Positions 22,319-33,123 of a stretch of DNA of 64,000 bases are shown in pieces. Each line of letters begins with the position of its first letter. The first letter of the stretch is position 1. The translations under genes were made by a program, and so were the position numbers. Source of the stretch: Auricularia sp. M13 (lineage: Eukaryota; Basidiomycota; Agaricomycetes; Auriculariales; Auriculariaceae); the NCBI GenBank assembly GCA_037042915.1, contig CM073200.1:3282832-3346831 (forward strand). Direction: 5' to 3'. The notes under the pieces were generated by a model that was given only the letters and a program-made list of their open reading frames with translations, was not told where the DNA came from and did no database searches.

Positions 22319-25300
22319 ATGGGATTAGACCGCGTCACCGTCCCTCATCTCGAGGAGAACGGACAAAACCTCATCTCATGGAAATCAGACATACTCGACC
22401 TCGCTGCTGAGAAACATGACGACGTCCCCAAGTACATCACCGGCGATCTCGATGTTGCAAACGATACCGCCGGGCACGACGCGATGGCCAGACGCATCAT
22501 GCGCCTCCGCATGGGACCAACAAATAAATCGATTGTGCGTCACACCACGACCGCTTTCGAGATGATGCGTGTCCTTGAGGACACGTACAAGCCGACGGGA
22601 ATTATCTCCCAAGTCGCGCTGCGGCAGCAGCTCTCGGACCTTCGGGCCGAGGAAGATGCCGATCTCGAGAAGCATTGCGCTTTGGCGCTGGACTTGCGCT
22701 CGAAGCTGGCAGACGCCAACGCTCCCATTCCCGATGAACAATTCTGCAAGACATTGCTCATGTCCTTGCCACCGAGCTACCAGCCGTTTGCTTCCACATT
22801 CAAGCCCGAGCAGTTTCTCCCGAAGACTGTGCAGACTGTCGAGCAGGTCCCGCAGACCATCAACTTCTCCGGCGTTACCGGTCTCACTGCCACCATCGGA
22901 ACCCCGACCGCTACTGGGACTGGCCCTGCTCCCGCTGCGACGACCACATCGTCCTCGATTACCATCAACGTCGCTCAGGTTGTTGAGAAGAAGGCACCAG
23001 CCGATGTGACCCCGAACTCGCTCGTTCGACTCATCAACGAGGAGCATCGCTCGCGGCGCGCCAAGAACGGCACTGCCGCCCCTCAGGCACTGCTCGCAGC
23101 CGCTGCACAGCCGCTGCCGCATGCCCTGCATCTCTTGCAGCCCGGCGCCGCCTTACCGGACGAGTACGTCTGGCGCGCAGTGATCGAGTGCTACAATTGT
23201 GGCGACATCGGTCATTTCTCGCGCGATTGCTGGAAGCCGCGCACACAGGCTAGCTTACGAGCCGATGCCGCTGCTGGGCACCAACGTGGCGGGACGCCGC
23301 CAAACCGAGGAGGTTTCTCGTCGCGAGGACGCGGAGGTTGTCCGTCTCGTTCACAGCCTGCTCGTGCCATCCGGTACAACGGTCACGTCTACACGCTCGA
23401 CGCTGTGGTGGAGGAGCAGAGCTCCGAGCCTGCTGGCCCCGAGATTATTGACGACGTGCCGCAGGATATGCAGCCTCAGGTCAACGCTGCGATTGAGGAA
23501 CTCGCAGCATTGAACTTCGGACACGTCTGGATGCTGCACGACTCGATCTCCATGCCCGATCTCATCACCGATGATACGCCGGCCAACGTGACGGCAGCCG
23601 CGGCGACGCTGGGCCAGGCATTCCCCGAGCTGTCGGCACCGTCAGGCTCGATGGCGCCCTCTCCGTTGAATCCGCTTGCGACTCCGTTCGTCCCGACTGG
23701 CGCTTACAGCGTGCTCATTGCCAACACGGAGAGCAACTTGCTTGACGTGGAAGCGCATTCCGTTCACGAGCCGGGAGACCCGATCGCGCCACCGCACAGT
23801 CATGCGACCATGATGGCTATGTCGCCGGACGTGTTCTTCTACGACAGCGGCGCAAACATCAACGTTGCGAACAATCGGGACGTCTTTGAGACGTACATCC
23901 CGACACCAAACGCTTTTGTTAGAGGAGTCGGCGCTCAGCAAATCCCCAAACTCGGCGTTGGAACTGTCGTCGTCGTCGCACTTGGGGTCGGACCCAGCGG
24001 CGAGAAGCGCACTCGTCACATCAGGCTGACCAATGGCGCGCACATCCCTAGCGCTCCGGCGAACCTCATTTCTGTCTCACGGCTCACGCTCGGAGGACGC
24101 ATCGTTGTGTTTGGACGGCACGGCGCACACGTCATCGACCAGAAGACGGGGGAGAAGATCATGACAGGTCGCCGCGAGGGGGAGCTGTACCGTGCCAACC
24201 TAGTCGCGCAACCGTCAACGGTTCTTTTCACTTGTAATCTACAGCAGCTTCACGAAATCCACAGCCACGCCAACTTCGACTATTTGCGTCGCATGGTCCG
24301 CGAGAAGCGCATAACCGGGATTCACGTCACAGACCTCGACAACAAGCAGCAGTTTTGCAGCGCGTGCATACGTGCAAAGCATACCGTGCGCCCGTTCCCA
24401 TCCTCATCGCAACGTGACGAATCGCGCATGCATATTGGCGAGATAGTACACGCCGACGTTTTCGGCCGCGCACCACACAAGGCGATCGGCGGGGAGGAAT
24501 ACTTCACTCACTTTGTTGACCGACGCACCCGCTATTCGCTCGTATACGGTGGAAAGACAAAGGGCGACCAGCTAGAGCACATCAAGTGGCTTCAAGCGTG
24601 GCTGATGACTCAGTTTGGCGTACGTCTCAAATGCTTACAGATGGACGAAGGTCTCGAGTTTGTCAACGACACGATACGGAAATACTGCGCTGAGCAGGGT
24701 ATTCGCCTGCAGATCACTGCGCCGTACTCTTCGTCATCAAATGCGATCGTCGAGAGGGCGCATCTGACAGTGCTCAACATGGCGAGGGCGATGATGTTTG
24801 CATGCGATGCTCCAAGATTTCTCTGGTTCGAAGCGGTGCTATATGCCGCCTACATCAAGAATCGTCTCCCAACGCGAGCACTTGGTTACTCGTCGCCGTA
24901 CGAAGCAGCATGGGGTCATGTACCCAGCCTTGGTCACCTGCGAAAGTTCGGCTTGCCGATGTGGGTACAACGTCCCGACGAAGTTCGCACCAAGCTCGAC
25001 GAAAGATCGGTACGGCATATATTCACTGGATTCACCGAGGAGTCCCGCGCATATCGATACTACAGAGTCGGCGCAAGGCGCATACTCATGTCAAGAAGCG
25101 TCGTTTTCGAAGACAACCAGCCCGCAGGCCACGAAGCGGCCCGCGTGCCAGTTGAGGGGGAGAATGCGGATCTGGAGCAAAAGGAGGACCCGTCCCCACC
25201 GCGGCAAATGCAGCGAGCTCAGGACGTCGATGAACAACCGAGAACGACTCCTTGGAGACCGAGTTCGCCTTCTGGTGCATCGGAGGACTTGAACATGCCG

Positions 25301-27268
25301 GCCGTTCCCGCTGTGGCACAACCGCCGCTGCAGCCACCGCCGCCGCCAGCACTGCAAGCAGCGCCGCCGCCGCCACCAGTACCAGCTCCTCCGGCACAGG
25401 CTGCACCTCCCGATCATGGACAGGCACCAAATCCAGGGCCTCTGCTGCCACAACATAACGCATCGCCGGTACGACCACGAGCAGAGGGAGCTAAACGCAG
25501 TTCCCGACTTGCGTCGCTTGCACGGCCTGACTATCAGCTCATCGCAAACCCGGATTCGCGTGCTGCAAAAGCAAGGCAACGAGCACGCGAGGCTGCGCAA
25601 GCTGAAGCAGACGCTGAGGCAGGCCCCGCCGACTCAGACAGTGAACTCAGCGAGCTCACGCCTGAGCCTGGTGATGTCGACGTTCTTGACTTCGTGTTTA
25701 CCGCACAGGCTCTGGACGACGAACCCACAACATTCGTTGAAGCAATGCGCCGTCCAGATGCTGACAAATGGCGCGCTGCTATCGACGCGGAGATGGCACA
25801 GCATCGTCGCTTCCAAACTTTCCGTCGGACGAAACTACCACGCGAACGTCGAGCAATAAGCTGCAAATGGGTCTTTAAAATCAAGAGAAACGACCGCGGA
25901 GAAATCGTCAAATACAAGGCTCGACTAGTTGCACGTGGTTTCAGCCAGCAGGCCGGCGTGGACTACTTCGAGACTTTCTCACCGGTTGTCAGACTCGAGA
26001 CTCTACGCACCATGCTCGCCATTGCGACGGAACTGTGTCTCAACGTTCAGGTTGTCGACGTAGTCGGTGCCTATCTCAACGGGACGCTAAAAGAAGACAT
26101 TTACATGGAGCAGCCACCTGGTCTCCACGATGGATCCGACGACGTCTACAAGCTTTTGCGATCAATTTATGGCTTGAAGCAATCAGCTCTTGTCTGGAAC
26201 GCAACCCTGGACGCGGTGTTCATCGCTATGGGATTTACGCGGCTGATCAGCGACCGGTGCGTCTACATGCGCAGATCAGGCTTGAAGCTCTGGATCGTAG
26301 CTGTTCATGTGGACGACATGACGCTACTTGCCTCGTCTGCTGCTGACAACGAGGATCTCAAACGCGAGATCTCGAAGCGTTTTGAGATTGTCGATCTCGG
26401 CGACATCACTCAGGTCGTCGGACTCGAGGTCAAACACAGCCGCGATCTCACAACGACGACTATCACCCAGTCCCAGTATATCGACAAGATGCTGGCACGC
26501 TTCGGAATGTCGAGCTGTAACGTTGCTCCAACACCGGCCGATCCCAACGTCACTCTCAGCAAATCTGAGGGGGAGCCCGACGATACACGCCGCGAAGAGT
26601 ACAGACAGCTCATCGGCTCCCTGCATTACGCGGCACGCGGCGCACGTCCTGATATTCAACTGCGCACGTCGCAGTTGAGCCAGTATCTCGAGAATCCAAG
26701 TACGACACACATGACTGCGGCTATGCGGGTTCTCCGGTACCTCAAAGGGACACGGGAACTTGGCATCACGTATTCGCGCTCGAACGGCATTCCGTCACTC
26801 GAATCGTACGCTGATTCTGACTGGGCTCAGAATATCGACGATCGTAAATCAATGTCGGGCCAGGTGTTCAAGCTCGCGAACGGTCCCGTCTCCTGGGCAT
26901 CACGCAAACAACGCACAGTGGCGAAGTCATCCATGGAAGCAGAGTATATTGCAGTGAGTAGTGCGTCGTCAGAGCTCCTCTGGCTGCGTATGCTACTGCG
27001 AGAGCTCGGTTTCCCGTCACCGGGACCCTCGACGATGCATATCGACAATATGAGCGCGATCAGTGCAGCACAAGCACATTGCAGCGATTCAAAGGCAAAG
27101 CACATCGACATTGCGTATCATTTTATTCGAGACCACATTGCACTCGGCGACATCGAGCTCAAGCATATCGCTTCGGCAGACAACTTGGCGGATTTCTTCA
27201 CTAAAGCGCTTCCACGCGCTAAGTTTGAAGAACTACGTTCTCGTATTGGGCTAGCATGGCGCGGCTGA
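22319..27268 (+). CDS. copia gag-pol polyprotein
   Basis: A single 1,649-residue frame covers the whole polyprotein. In order it shows a gag domain, a zinc knuckle (CYNCGDIGHFSRDC), an aspartic protease site (FYDSGAN), an integrase His/Cys zinc site ending CSACIRAKHT and its catalytic core (HADVFG, MDEGLEFVND), a Pro-rich linker, reverse transcriptase with VDVVGAYLNGTLKEDIYMEQ and VHVDDM, and RNase H with YADSDWA and SSMEAEYIAV. As in other copia elements, gag and pol share one frame. It is treated here as a fossil element part. Confidence 0.93.
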   Translation: MGLDRVTVPHLEENGQNLISWKSDILDLAAEKHDDVPKYITGDLDVANDTAGHDAMARRIMRLRMGPTNKSIVRHTTTAFEMMRVLEDTYKPTGIISQVALRQQLSDLRAEEDADLEKHCALALDLRSKLADANAPIPDEQFCKTLLMSLPPSYQPFASTFKPEQFLPKTVQTVEQVPQTINFSGVTGLTATIGTPTATGTGPAPAATTTSSSITINVAQVVEKKAPADVTPNSLVRLINEEHRSRRAKNGTAAPQALLAAAAQPLPHALHLLQPGAALPDEYVWRAVIECYNCGDIGHFSRDCWKPRTQASLRADAAAGHQRGGTPPNRGGFSSRGRGGCPSRSQPARAIRYNGHVYTLDAVVEEQSSEPAGPEIIDDVPQDMQPQVNAAIEELAALNFGHVWMLHDSISMPDLITDDTPANVTAAAATLGQAFPELSAPSGSMAPSPLNPLATPFVPTGAYSVLIANTESNLLDVEAHSVHEPGDPIAPPHSHATMMAMSPDVFFYDSGANINVANNRDVFETYIPTPNAFVRGVGAQQIPKLGVGTVVVVALGVGPSGEKRTRHIRLTNGAHIPSAPANLISVSRLTLGGRIVVFGRHGAHVIDQKTGEKIMTGRREGELYRANLVAQPSTVLFTCNLQQLHEIHSHANFDYLRRMVREKRITGIHVTDLDNKQQFCSACIRAKHTVRPFPSSSQRDESRMHIGEIVHADVFGRAPHKAIGGEEYFTHFVDRRTRYSLVYGGKTKGDQLEHIKWLQAWLMTQFGVRLKCLQMDEGLEFVNDTIRKYCAEQGIRLQITAPYSSSSNAIVERAHLTVLNMARAMMFACDAPRFLWFEAVLYAAYIKNRLPTRALGYSSPYEAAWGHVPSLGHLRKFGLPMWVQRPDEVRTKLDERSVRHIFTGFTEESRAYRYYRVGARRILMSRSVVFEDNQPAGHEAARVPVEGENADLEQKEDPSPPRQMQRAQDVDEQPRTTPWRPSSPSGASEDLNMPAVPAVAQPPLQPPPPPALQAAPPPPPVPAPPAQAAPPDHGQAPNPGPLLPQHNASPVRPRAEGAKRSSRLASLARPDYQLIANPDSRAAKARQRAREAAQAEADAEAGPADSDSELSELTPEPGDVDVLDFVFTAQALDDEPTTFVEAMRRPDADKWRAAIDAEMAQHRRFQTFRRTKLPRERRAISCKWVFKIKRNDRGEIVKYKARLVARGFSQQAGVDYFETFSPVVRLETLRTMLAIATELCLNVQVVDVVGAYLNGTLKEDIYMEQPPGLHDGSDDVYKLLRSIYGLKQSALVWNATLDAVFIAMGFTRLISDRCVYMRRSGLKLWIVAVHVDDMTLLASSAADNEDLKREISKRFEIVDLGDITQVVGLEVKHSRDLTTTTITQSQYIDKMLARFGMSSCNVAPTPADPNVTLSKSEGEPDDTRREEYRQLIGSLHYAARGARPDIQLRTSQLSQYLENPSTTHMTAAMRVLRYLKGTRELGITYSRSNGIPSLESYADSDWAQNIDDRKSMSGQVFKLANGPVSWASRKQRTVAKSSMEAEYIAVSSASSELLWLRMLLRELGFPSPGPSTMHIDNMSAISAAQAHCSDSKAKHIDIAYHFIRDHIALGDIELKHIASADNLADFFTKALPRAKFEELRSRIGLAWRG

Positions 27269-27275
27269 GGGGGAG

Positions 27276-27475
27276 TATCGGAATTCATGCAGTGCAGCCA
27301 CGTGCTAGCCACTGACGCTTTCCGATCGGTCCGTCTTGTAGCTCTGTATGTACGTTCTCACAGTGCACGTTCCTCATGTATTTCCGATATCACGATTGCT
27401 ATGTACATGCGTGAGTGCCTCGAGGCACTCACGTTCGTTGCCCTCTTACTCCCTCCGTCCCTGCGAGACGCGAGA
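27276..27475 (+). repeat. 3' LTR of the copia element
   Basis: This 200-bp LTR matches the 5' LTR except for one C/T difference in the part reading CACAGTGCACGTTC. It follows the polypurine tract directly and is followed by the second TCCCG copy. Confidence 0.93.
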
Positions 27476-27787
27476 TCCCGCTCGAGTATAAATAGCTCCC
27501 GTCCACTTGTACCGTACCTCAGTTTCGAAATCAAACTCGATCCTCTCACTTCCGCAATCCCCTCTACTCGCTCTCGTCCTCAAGTCCCAACCCGATTGAC
27601 GGACTCCGCTATCGGAGCTCACTTGCTCCGCTTGCTGAGTTCCGCCCGTTCTCCGACTTCCGCCCTGACCTTACACTCGTGTGTGCCGGTGTGTTCAATA
27701 GCGCACTGTGGTCCGCCGTGTCCGCCTTTTAGTTCTGACGCGGGCTCTGCGGATCTCCCCTTGATCCGAGAGGGCACGATCGTAACA

Positions 27788-28252
27788 GTATTTCGAAACT
27801 CGAGCACTCTCGAGTTGTATGGCCAGTGGCACCCGACGTCAAATCCGAAACAACGCTCAATCACTTGCGCAACCGGTCAACTCGCCTGACCGCCTCATCC
27901 GCGAAGCCAATCGCACACGCCGACAGCAACCAGCTGTTCCGACAACTCCGTCAACATCCACACTCTCCACCCTAACCCCACTTTCGACAATGTCGCTTTT
28001 CGGATCAGCATCCATTCACCCGGACGACTTCGACGACCTCGGCAACCCCGTAGGGTCCGAGAACCCCGGGCCGGGATCAGGGACTGCACCTCCGAGCTCG
28101 CAGACCCCAACCCCGTCACTGCCGCGCGCACCGCCGCCGTTGCAGGAAAACCTCGGACCATGGTTCATTGAACTGCCGCCGTCCCGAGACTCGTCCGCAA
28201 CCTCCGTAGCGTCGGTCCCACACCCAGGGGCATGTTGCGGCTTTCAAGGGTA
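27788..28252 (+). mobile_element. Ty3/gypsy leader and partial gag
   Basis: After the gypsy LTR comes a short leader and a frame from about 27,819 that reads as the basic, Pro/Ser-rich start of a gag protein (MASGTRRQIRNNAQSL). The homologous stretch ends where the large composite transposon begins. It is a broken fossil with most of the element absent. Confidence 0.55.
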
Positions 28253-28495
28253 GGAAGCTCCTCCCAACTCCGGATTCCTGACTCCCAACTCCCAACTTTC
28301 CATTTCCTCTCCCCATCTGTATATACATTTTCTACCCTACACTATCTACTTATCCAGCTCCCAACTCCCAGCTCCCAACTCCGGACTCCGGACTCCCACC
28401 TTCGCCGCTCGCATCCCGAGCGCAAGTCCAACTCCAACTCCAAACTCTGCTCCCAACTCCCAGCTCCCAACTCCGGACTCCCACCTCCCGCCGCC
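28253..28495. repeat. left terminal inverted repeat and subterminal repeats
   Basis: An 18-bp terminal motif is followed by many short degenerate copies of AACTCCCAACTCC and ACTCCGGACTCC to about 28,495. Similar repeats occur on the opposite strand at 52,650-52,874. Subterminal repeat clusters of this sort are often transposase-binding sites, which is inference here. Confidence 0.65.
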
Positions 28496-29236
28496 AGACA
28501 CAACAGTGACCTTCTCGATGAAGCACTGCAGTGCAACCACGTGCATCGTGTAGCGTAATTTAGGAAGAGCGCGAGCGCAAGGACTTTGGTGGTGTCGGAC
28601 GCGTTTCCTATCTGAACTCCAAGAAATGATGATGTACTCATTAACAGCGCAGAGGACGGAAATCGTGCATGGCGACGGCGGAGAGGCGTGGCAGGTCGAT
28701 TCTGGCGACGGCGAACGGAGTGCGCAGGTCGGTAGCGACGAGCAGTGCAGTACAGCGTACGGGGCGCCGCTGTACACCTCTGGCGAGAATTCCTGCGGAG
28801 CTTGCAAGGGCAGGGCGTACGCGTGGGCTAGCATGTGCTCGCCCGAGGTGCAGCACGCGGAGGTCGCTAGCGAGCACGGACACAACGGATGTCAATGTTG
28901 TGCGGTCACACTGCAGGCGCGGGATGAGACACACCATTCCAGCTTCGGGTCGTCTACAGTCTAGTCTTGGCCGCCGCAGTTTCGCTGGTGGGTTTGGCCC
29001 TGGCTGGGAAATGGCGGGAGGTCACTGTGTTGGCGATCGTCTGCAATTTGCTTCTCTTCGTTGCGCACCGGCTTCGAATGTAATAGATGATGTCTGTCAA
29101 GCGCTCAATAAGAGAGTACTTATAACAGACTGGAAAGAGCGCGTACAATGTTGGATAGAATACTTTTTCTGTTAAGATTACCCTCACGGGGATCAACACC
29201 TAGAGCGCCTTGTCAGTCACAAGACAGCGTGAAGCA
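28496..29236. other. region inside the left end of the composite element
   Basis: About 740 bp lies between the left repeats and the transposase stop. Open frames on both strands (for example 28,669-29,175 plus and 28,641-28,937 minus) lack motifs and compete with each other, so none is called. Confidence 0.4.
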
Positions 29237-32224
29237 TCACCGAAACCATACGAACTTATGTGCATTCTGTGACTTGGACGAGTTCCGGTACTGGGATAGA
29301 GCAGACCTGCCGGTCTTGGCTGCTGCAGCTGGCGCGAGGTCCTGCTCTTGCTGGCGGAGACGATGCCTGTTCCAGATCGCGAGGAACGAATGCGCCAACT
29401 CGATCGCGTGGCGCTGCGACATGTAGCTCATGACCTTTCGTATTCTAGCGATTCCCGCATTGCCGCACTCGCCTGCGCTGGAGTTGACGCGAGCGAGAAG
29501 CTGTCGCCATGGTTCATAGCCGTTGATCAAGCAGGCTGGCGAGCATCGTGTGTGATCTTGGCCGTGGAACTTGTCGATGATGAAGAGCGTGTCGCCGAAA
29601 TAGACCGGCTCTCTCGTCATGCAATACGGGGCAGGGCGCATGCGAAATCGTAGACCACGATTTTGGGCGCCTTGCGCCAGTAGCAAAATAGAGCGGAGAA
29701 AACGTCGTTCCGTCCTTCGCCCGCCGGGATAACGTGAAAGCCAAGGCAGACACTATGCCTGCACCACGCTACCATGAGCCCGCCCGTGAGGCCCTTCTTG
29801 CCGTACTCCTGGTAAAACTTGTTGCAGCCGACGTTCACTCCCTCGTCGGTGACGACTCCGCGCTCCTGCTTGCCGTCTTTCTCCATGTGCGGGTATGCGG
29901 GGCGATTACAAACGCGATGCTTGCCGTAAAAGCAGCCAGTCTGTGCGCGGACGTGATAAGCACAAGAAACACATGGAGGTAGCGAGTCCGACTTACCTCG
30001 CGCCAGTCTTCTTCGTTCGATTCGTTCAGCAGCGCGTCGTCCGGGTTATGCTCGGACAGCTGGGACCGGACGGTCGTCGCTCGATCCAGGACGAAGGCAG
30101 CGAGGCCTCGCAGCTCCTGGCTGATGCACCCGCGTATACGAAGTTTGAGTTGCGCCACGAGTGCGAACGCCGGGACAATCGGGAGCAGCGGTTCGACCGC
30201 GTTCTTGTCGCCCTCAGTCGCGATCTGCTCCAGGTGCGGCCATGCAGCCGCGGGCGCGGGTGGAGTACGGACTCGTACGCCAAGACCTGCTAGCAGTTCC
30301 AAGACGAGCCGTCCGTCGTCCTTGCCAAAGGGATGCTGTCCCGACACGACATGAACAGCGAAAATGAGGGCGAGGTCTTTGTTGACTTTGCAGAGCCGCT
30401 CGAACAACACATTCGTGTCAGGCAGCTGTCCTCCCCGACCCTTGCCTGCGGTGGCTCGTCGACCAGAATCCTTGGAGTTCTTGGCCGGGATTGCGAGATC
30501 GTCGTCCTTGCCGTCCACGTCTGCGTCGCTACCCTTTTTCCTGCCCTTCTCGTCGCGGCCGAGGAGGCGACGAACCGCGTCTTGGGCTTGTTTCCGAAGC
30601 TCTCGATCTTCGACGACGGAGGTAGGGCGCGAAGGCGGCCGCACATTGGGCCGCGTTGGCGCGTTATCCGACACCATGGTGGGCGGACGCAAGGTCGACG
30701 TAAGGGAGCCCTTGGCAAAGCCGGCGGTCACGCCGTCGAAGATGATGACCTCGGGTTCATCACCACAGAGCGAGCACTTGAAGCTATCTGGCATGTGCTG
30801 CTGACGGCAGAACGCATAGTAGGCGGTTCGAAAGGTGGTGTCGCCGACGAAGTTGTAAGGCGAGTGCTTCTCGTACACATGGCGAACGGTTTTGCAGTAG
30901 GCGGTCAGCGGGGTCTCGGACATGCTCATGCGGCTCTGAAACGACTCGAACAGCTCGTGGGAGTAGATGCTCTCGTTATTCATATTGAACAGGCCGTATT
31001 CGCGGAGATCTGGGCCGCACTTGAGACGGCAAGAGCTGCATGCCCGGACTTCGATGCGACAGGGCGTTGCTCTCTTTCGCCGTACACAATACATGAGACC
31101 GTTTCCACGGTCGAGCTGCTTCTCGGCTCGCCACCGCAGCGACAGCGAGGATGTTCGCCCAAGGTGAATGATTCGGGTAATTTCACCCCGACGGGCGACG
31201 AGTCGACCTTATCCGTCTTGAGCCGGGCCCACACTGGTGGCCCAAATGGTAGATGCGAGACGCTGCGCTCGTCTTGCAAGTCTTTCCGACTCTGGGCTTC
31301 GACTTTGGCGTTGCGTCAGTATCTGAACATCTGCGTTTAGGGCGACTGAGAACTGACCTCGTTCTTGGTCTCGTTGCGCCTTTTCTGCACGGGCGGCCAG
31401 AGCCTCGGCGCGGCCGTCCGCATCGTTATCCGAATCCGCTCTCTCGCCAAAGAAGATCCGCAGAGCCTTCGAGTCCTTCACGGCTTTGATGTGCGCGCAC
31501 TCGCTGGATCTTGTGTGCTGCGCGCACGCCCAAGTTCCGTTCGAGACGAACGCCCGTAATGCGAGACGATTTCGGGAGAGTGCCCGTGTGCATGGGCCAG
31601 GAACAGATGGGTTGCCGGGACGGCGTCGGTCGCCTCCCTGCGATGGAACAGAACGGCGGGAAAGTTATCTACGAGAGCGTTAATCTGTGAACACGCCGTC
31701 CAGCGCTAAGGCCCACCTTGGATCGTGATGGGCTGGAGTTTAGGAGGGTCCTTGGAGCTGAGGACCATCGCGTGAACGCAAGCTGAGGACTTCTTATAAT
31801 CTGGGCAGCTGCAGTGATAGGAAATGCGCTCCTCCTCGTCCAGCTCTCGTCGGATAACGGCCCAGGGGATCAAGCCGCCCACAGGCGTCAGGTTCTCACT
31901 GTCGAGATCACATAGCTCGGCGACCCAGGTTTTCGAATCGATTTGATGGAACGCAAGGTGCTTGCCCAGTGCAACGCGGTAGCGCGCATACACGGTGTCT
32001 GGCGCGACGTCGGATGGCCGTAGCTTCTTTCGTTTTGGAGCACAAGGCAGGACGTTCGTAATCTGCCGTTTCCGCTTTGGCTTGGGCTCTGGGCCAAAGA
32101 TGACGGGGGTGGGGGCTTCAGACGAGGGCTGTGGGAGCTCATGGAGATCCTTGCGCGAGAGAGTTTTCTTGCCCTTCCCACGGCACCTTGGCAATGGCTT
32201 GGGGAGCGGGGAGTAGACCGACAT
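29237..32224 (-). CDS. KDZ-family transposase
   Basis: This is a multi-exon minus-strand gene of roughly 900 residues. Its N-terminal exon (32,224 to about 31,715) contains a SWIM zinc finger, YHCSCPDYKKSSACVHAMVL, with Cys138, Cys140, Cys149 and His151. A second Cys/His cluster (CAQHTRSSECAHI) follows near 31,500. The large exon carries FKCSLCGDEPEVIIFDGVT, where the Asp near 30,736 should be the first catalytic residue. VVYDFACALP near 29,650 holds the second, followed by YCMTREPVYF, IIDKFHGQDH and the C-terminal YMSQRHAIELAHSFLAIWNR. These match the Kyakuja-Dileera-Zisupton RNase H-fold transposases. The reading frame changes by one base at about 29,628-29,632, inside the conserved core, so the enzyme may be inactive or the base miscalled. 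Confidence 0.82.
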
Positions 32225-33123
32225 AGTGGCACGGAATCCCTATAGACAAAGCCGGTTTCCATGCTTCAGTATATATGGCTCGACAATTCGAGTTGCAAAG
32301 CCGACTGACCTCCACTAAGGTATGTAAGGTTCTGTGCCAGCCAGCCAGGTCGCAGATAGAGAGTCTCACCGAGCCCCTCAAATCAGAAGGACGAGGAGAG
32401 GGCGCGCAGACGCCTAGTTTATGCTCAGGTCAATACCTGCGTCCTCTCAAAATCGCACCAGACTGACCTGCCTCGACACGAAATCTGATGGGGTATGTCC
32501 CAGCGGACGTCTGGACGAGCGTCTGGGGATAGAAGTGCGAGTAGACGGCGGTGAAATATTCAATTTGACAGTCCAGTCAGTACTTGCGTCCTGGCGACTC
32601 GCATGAACACGACCCACCGCGGGAAAGATCCAGTATATATTCGAAGTTGGTCGGGTTCGTCCCAGAGCAGCAGTCGCGGCCGAGAAAAATAGTGAGAGAG
32701 CGTGGGCGCAGTGTAGCAAGTCGATATGGGTAGCAATAAATGACCACATCGCACTACACAGGGACACCCTCGGATTCGAGGGCGCGTGCTGTGGTCGTGC
32801 TCTCGCTCGCTTGCACCTTACTCACGAGAGTCGTGAGTACGGGCAGCGGGGCGAGGTGGGCTGGGTGTCGGCGCTGGGCGGGTGGCTTGGGGCGAGGAGA
32901 CAAAGTCCGTTTGGACTCCGCCGGCCGGACGCATCGCACCTTGGCTGACCGTGCGCTCGCCCACAATTCTGTGGGCGACCTGCAGCCCTGGCATGGTGCG
33001 ATCTCGGCCGCACCACAGACTGTGCAATATGGCAAAAGGTTTACGAATCCGTAAATCTGCGCCAGCGCCGTATGCGTCGGCCGGGCAATTGCATATGGGC
33101 GCGTCCTCGCGTACCTGGAGATC
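32225..33123. other. divergent promoter interval in the composite element
   Basis: About 900 bp separates the transposase start (minus) from the next plus-strand coding frame. It holds two TATATATA-like stretches (about 32,270 and 32,635) that suit divergent promoters. A weak open frame from 32,740 could be 5' sequence of the next gene. Nothing else is recognisable. Confidence 0.4.

Larger units (their letters stand above)
21998..27475 (+). mobile_element. Ty1/copia retrotransposon, looks whole
   Basis: A 5.48-kb element is bounded by two 200-bp LTRs and by the 5-bp target duplication TCCCG (21,993-21,997 and 27,476-27,480). The polypurine tract GAGGGGGAG directly precedes the 3' LTR. The 5' LTR is followed by GGTTATGAGCCCC, the probable primer-binding region. 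The order gag, protease, integrase, reverse transcriptase, RNase H is that of Ty1/copia. I count one difference between the two LTRs, so the insertion is recent. It lies inside the LTR of a gypsy element. Confidence 0.93.
21700..27787 (+). mobile_element. Ty3/gypsy 5' LTR, split by a copia insertion
   Basis: The LTR starts TGTTACG at 21,700 and ends CGTAACA at 27,787, perfect 7-bp terminal inverted repeats. Setting aside the copia element and one copy of its target duplication, the LTR is about 605 bp. A TATAAATA promoter box lies at about 27,486. It interrupts the older copia remnant on its left, and a short piece of gag follows on its right. It is a broken fossil. Confidence 0.75.

Noticed and set aside
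28641-29175. Competing open frames near the left end of the composite element
   Set aside because: Neither strand shows a domain, a splice pattern or a good start context, so no gene could be supported.
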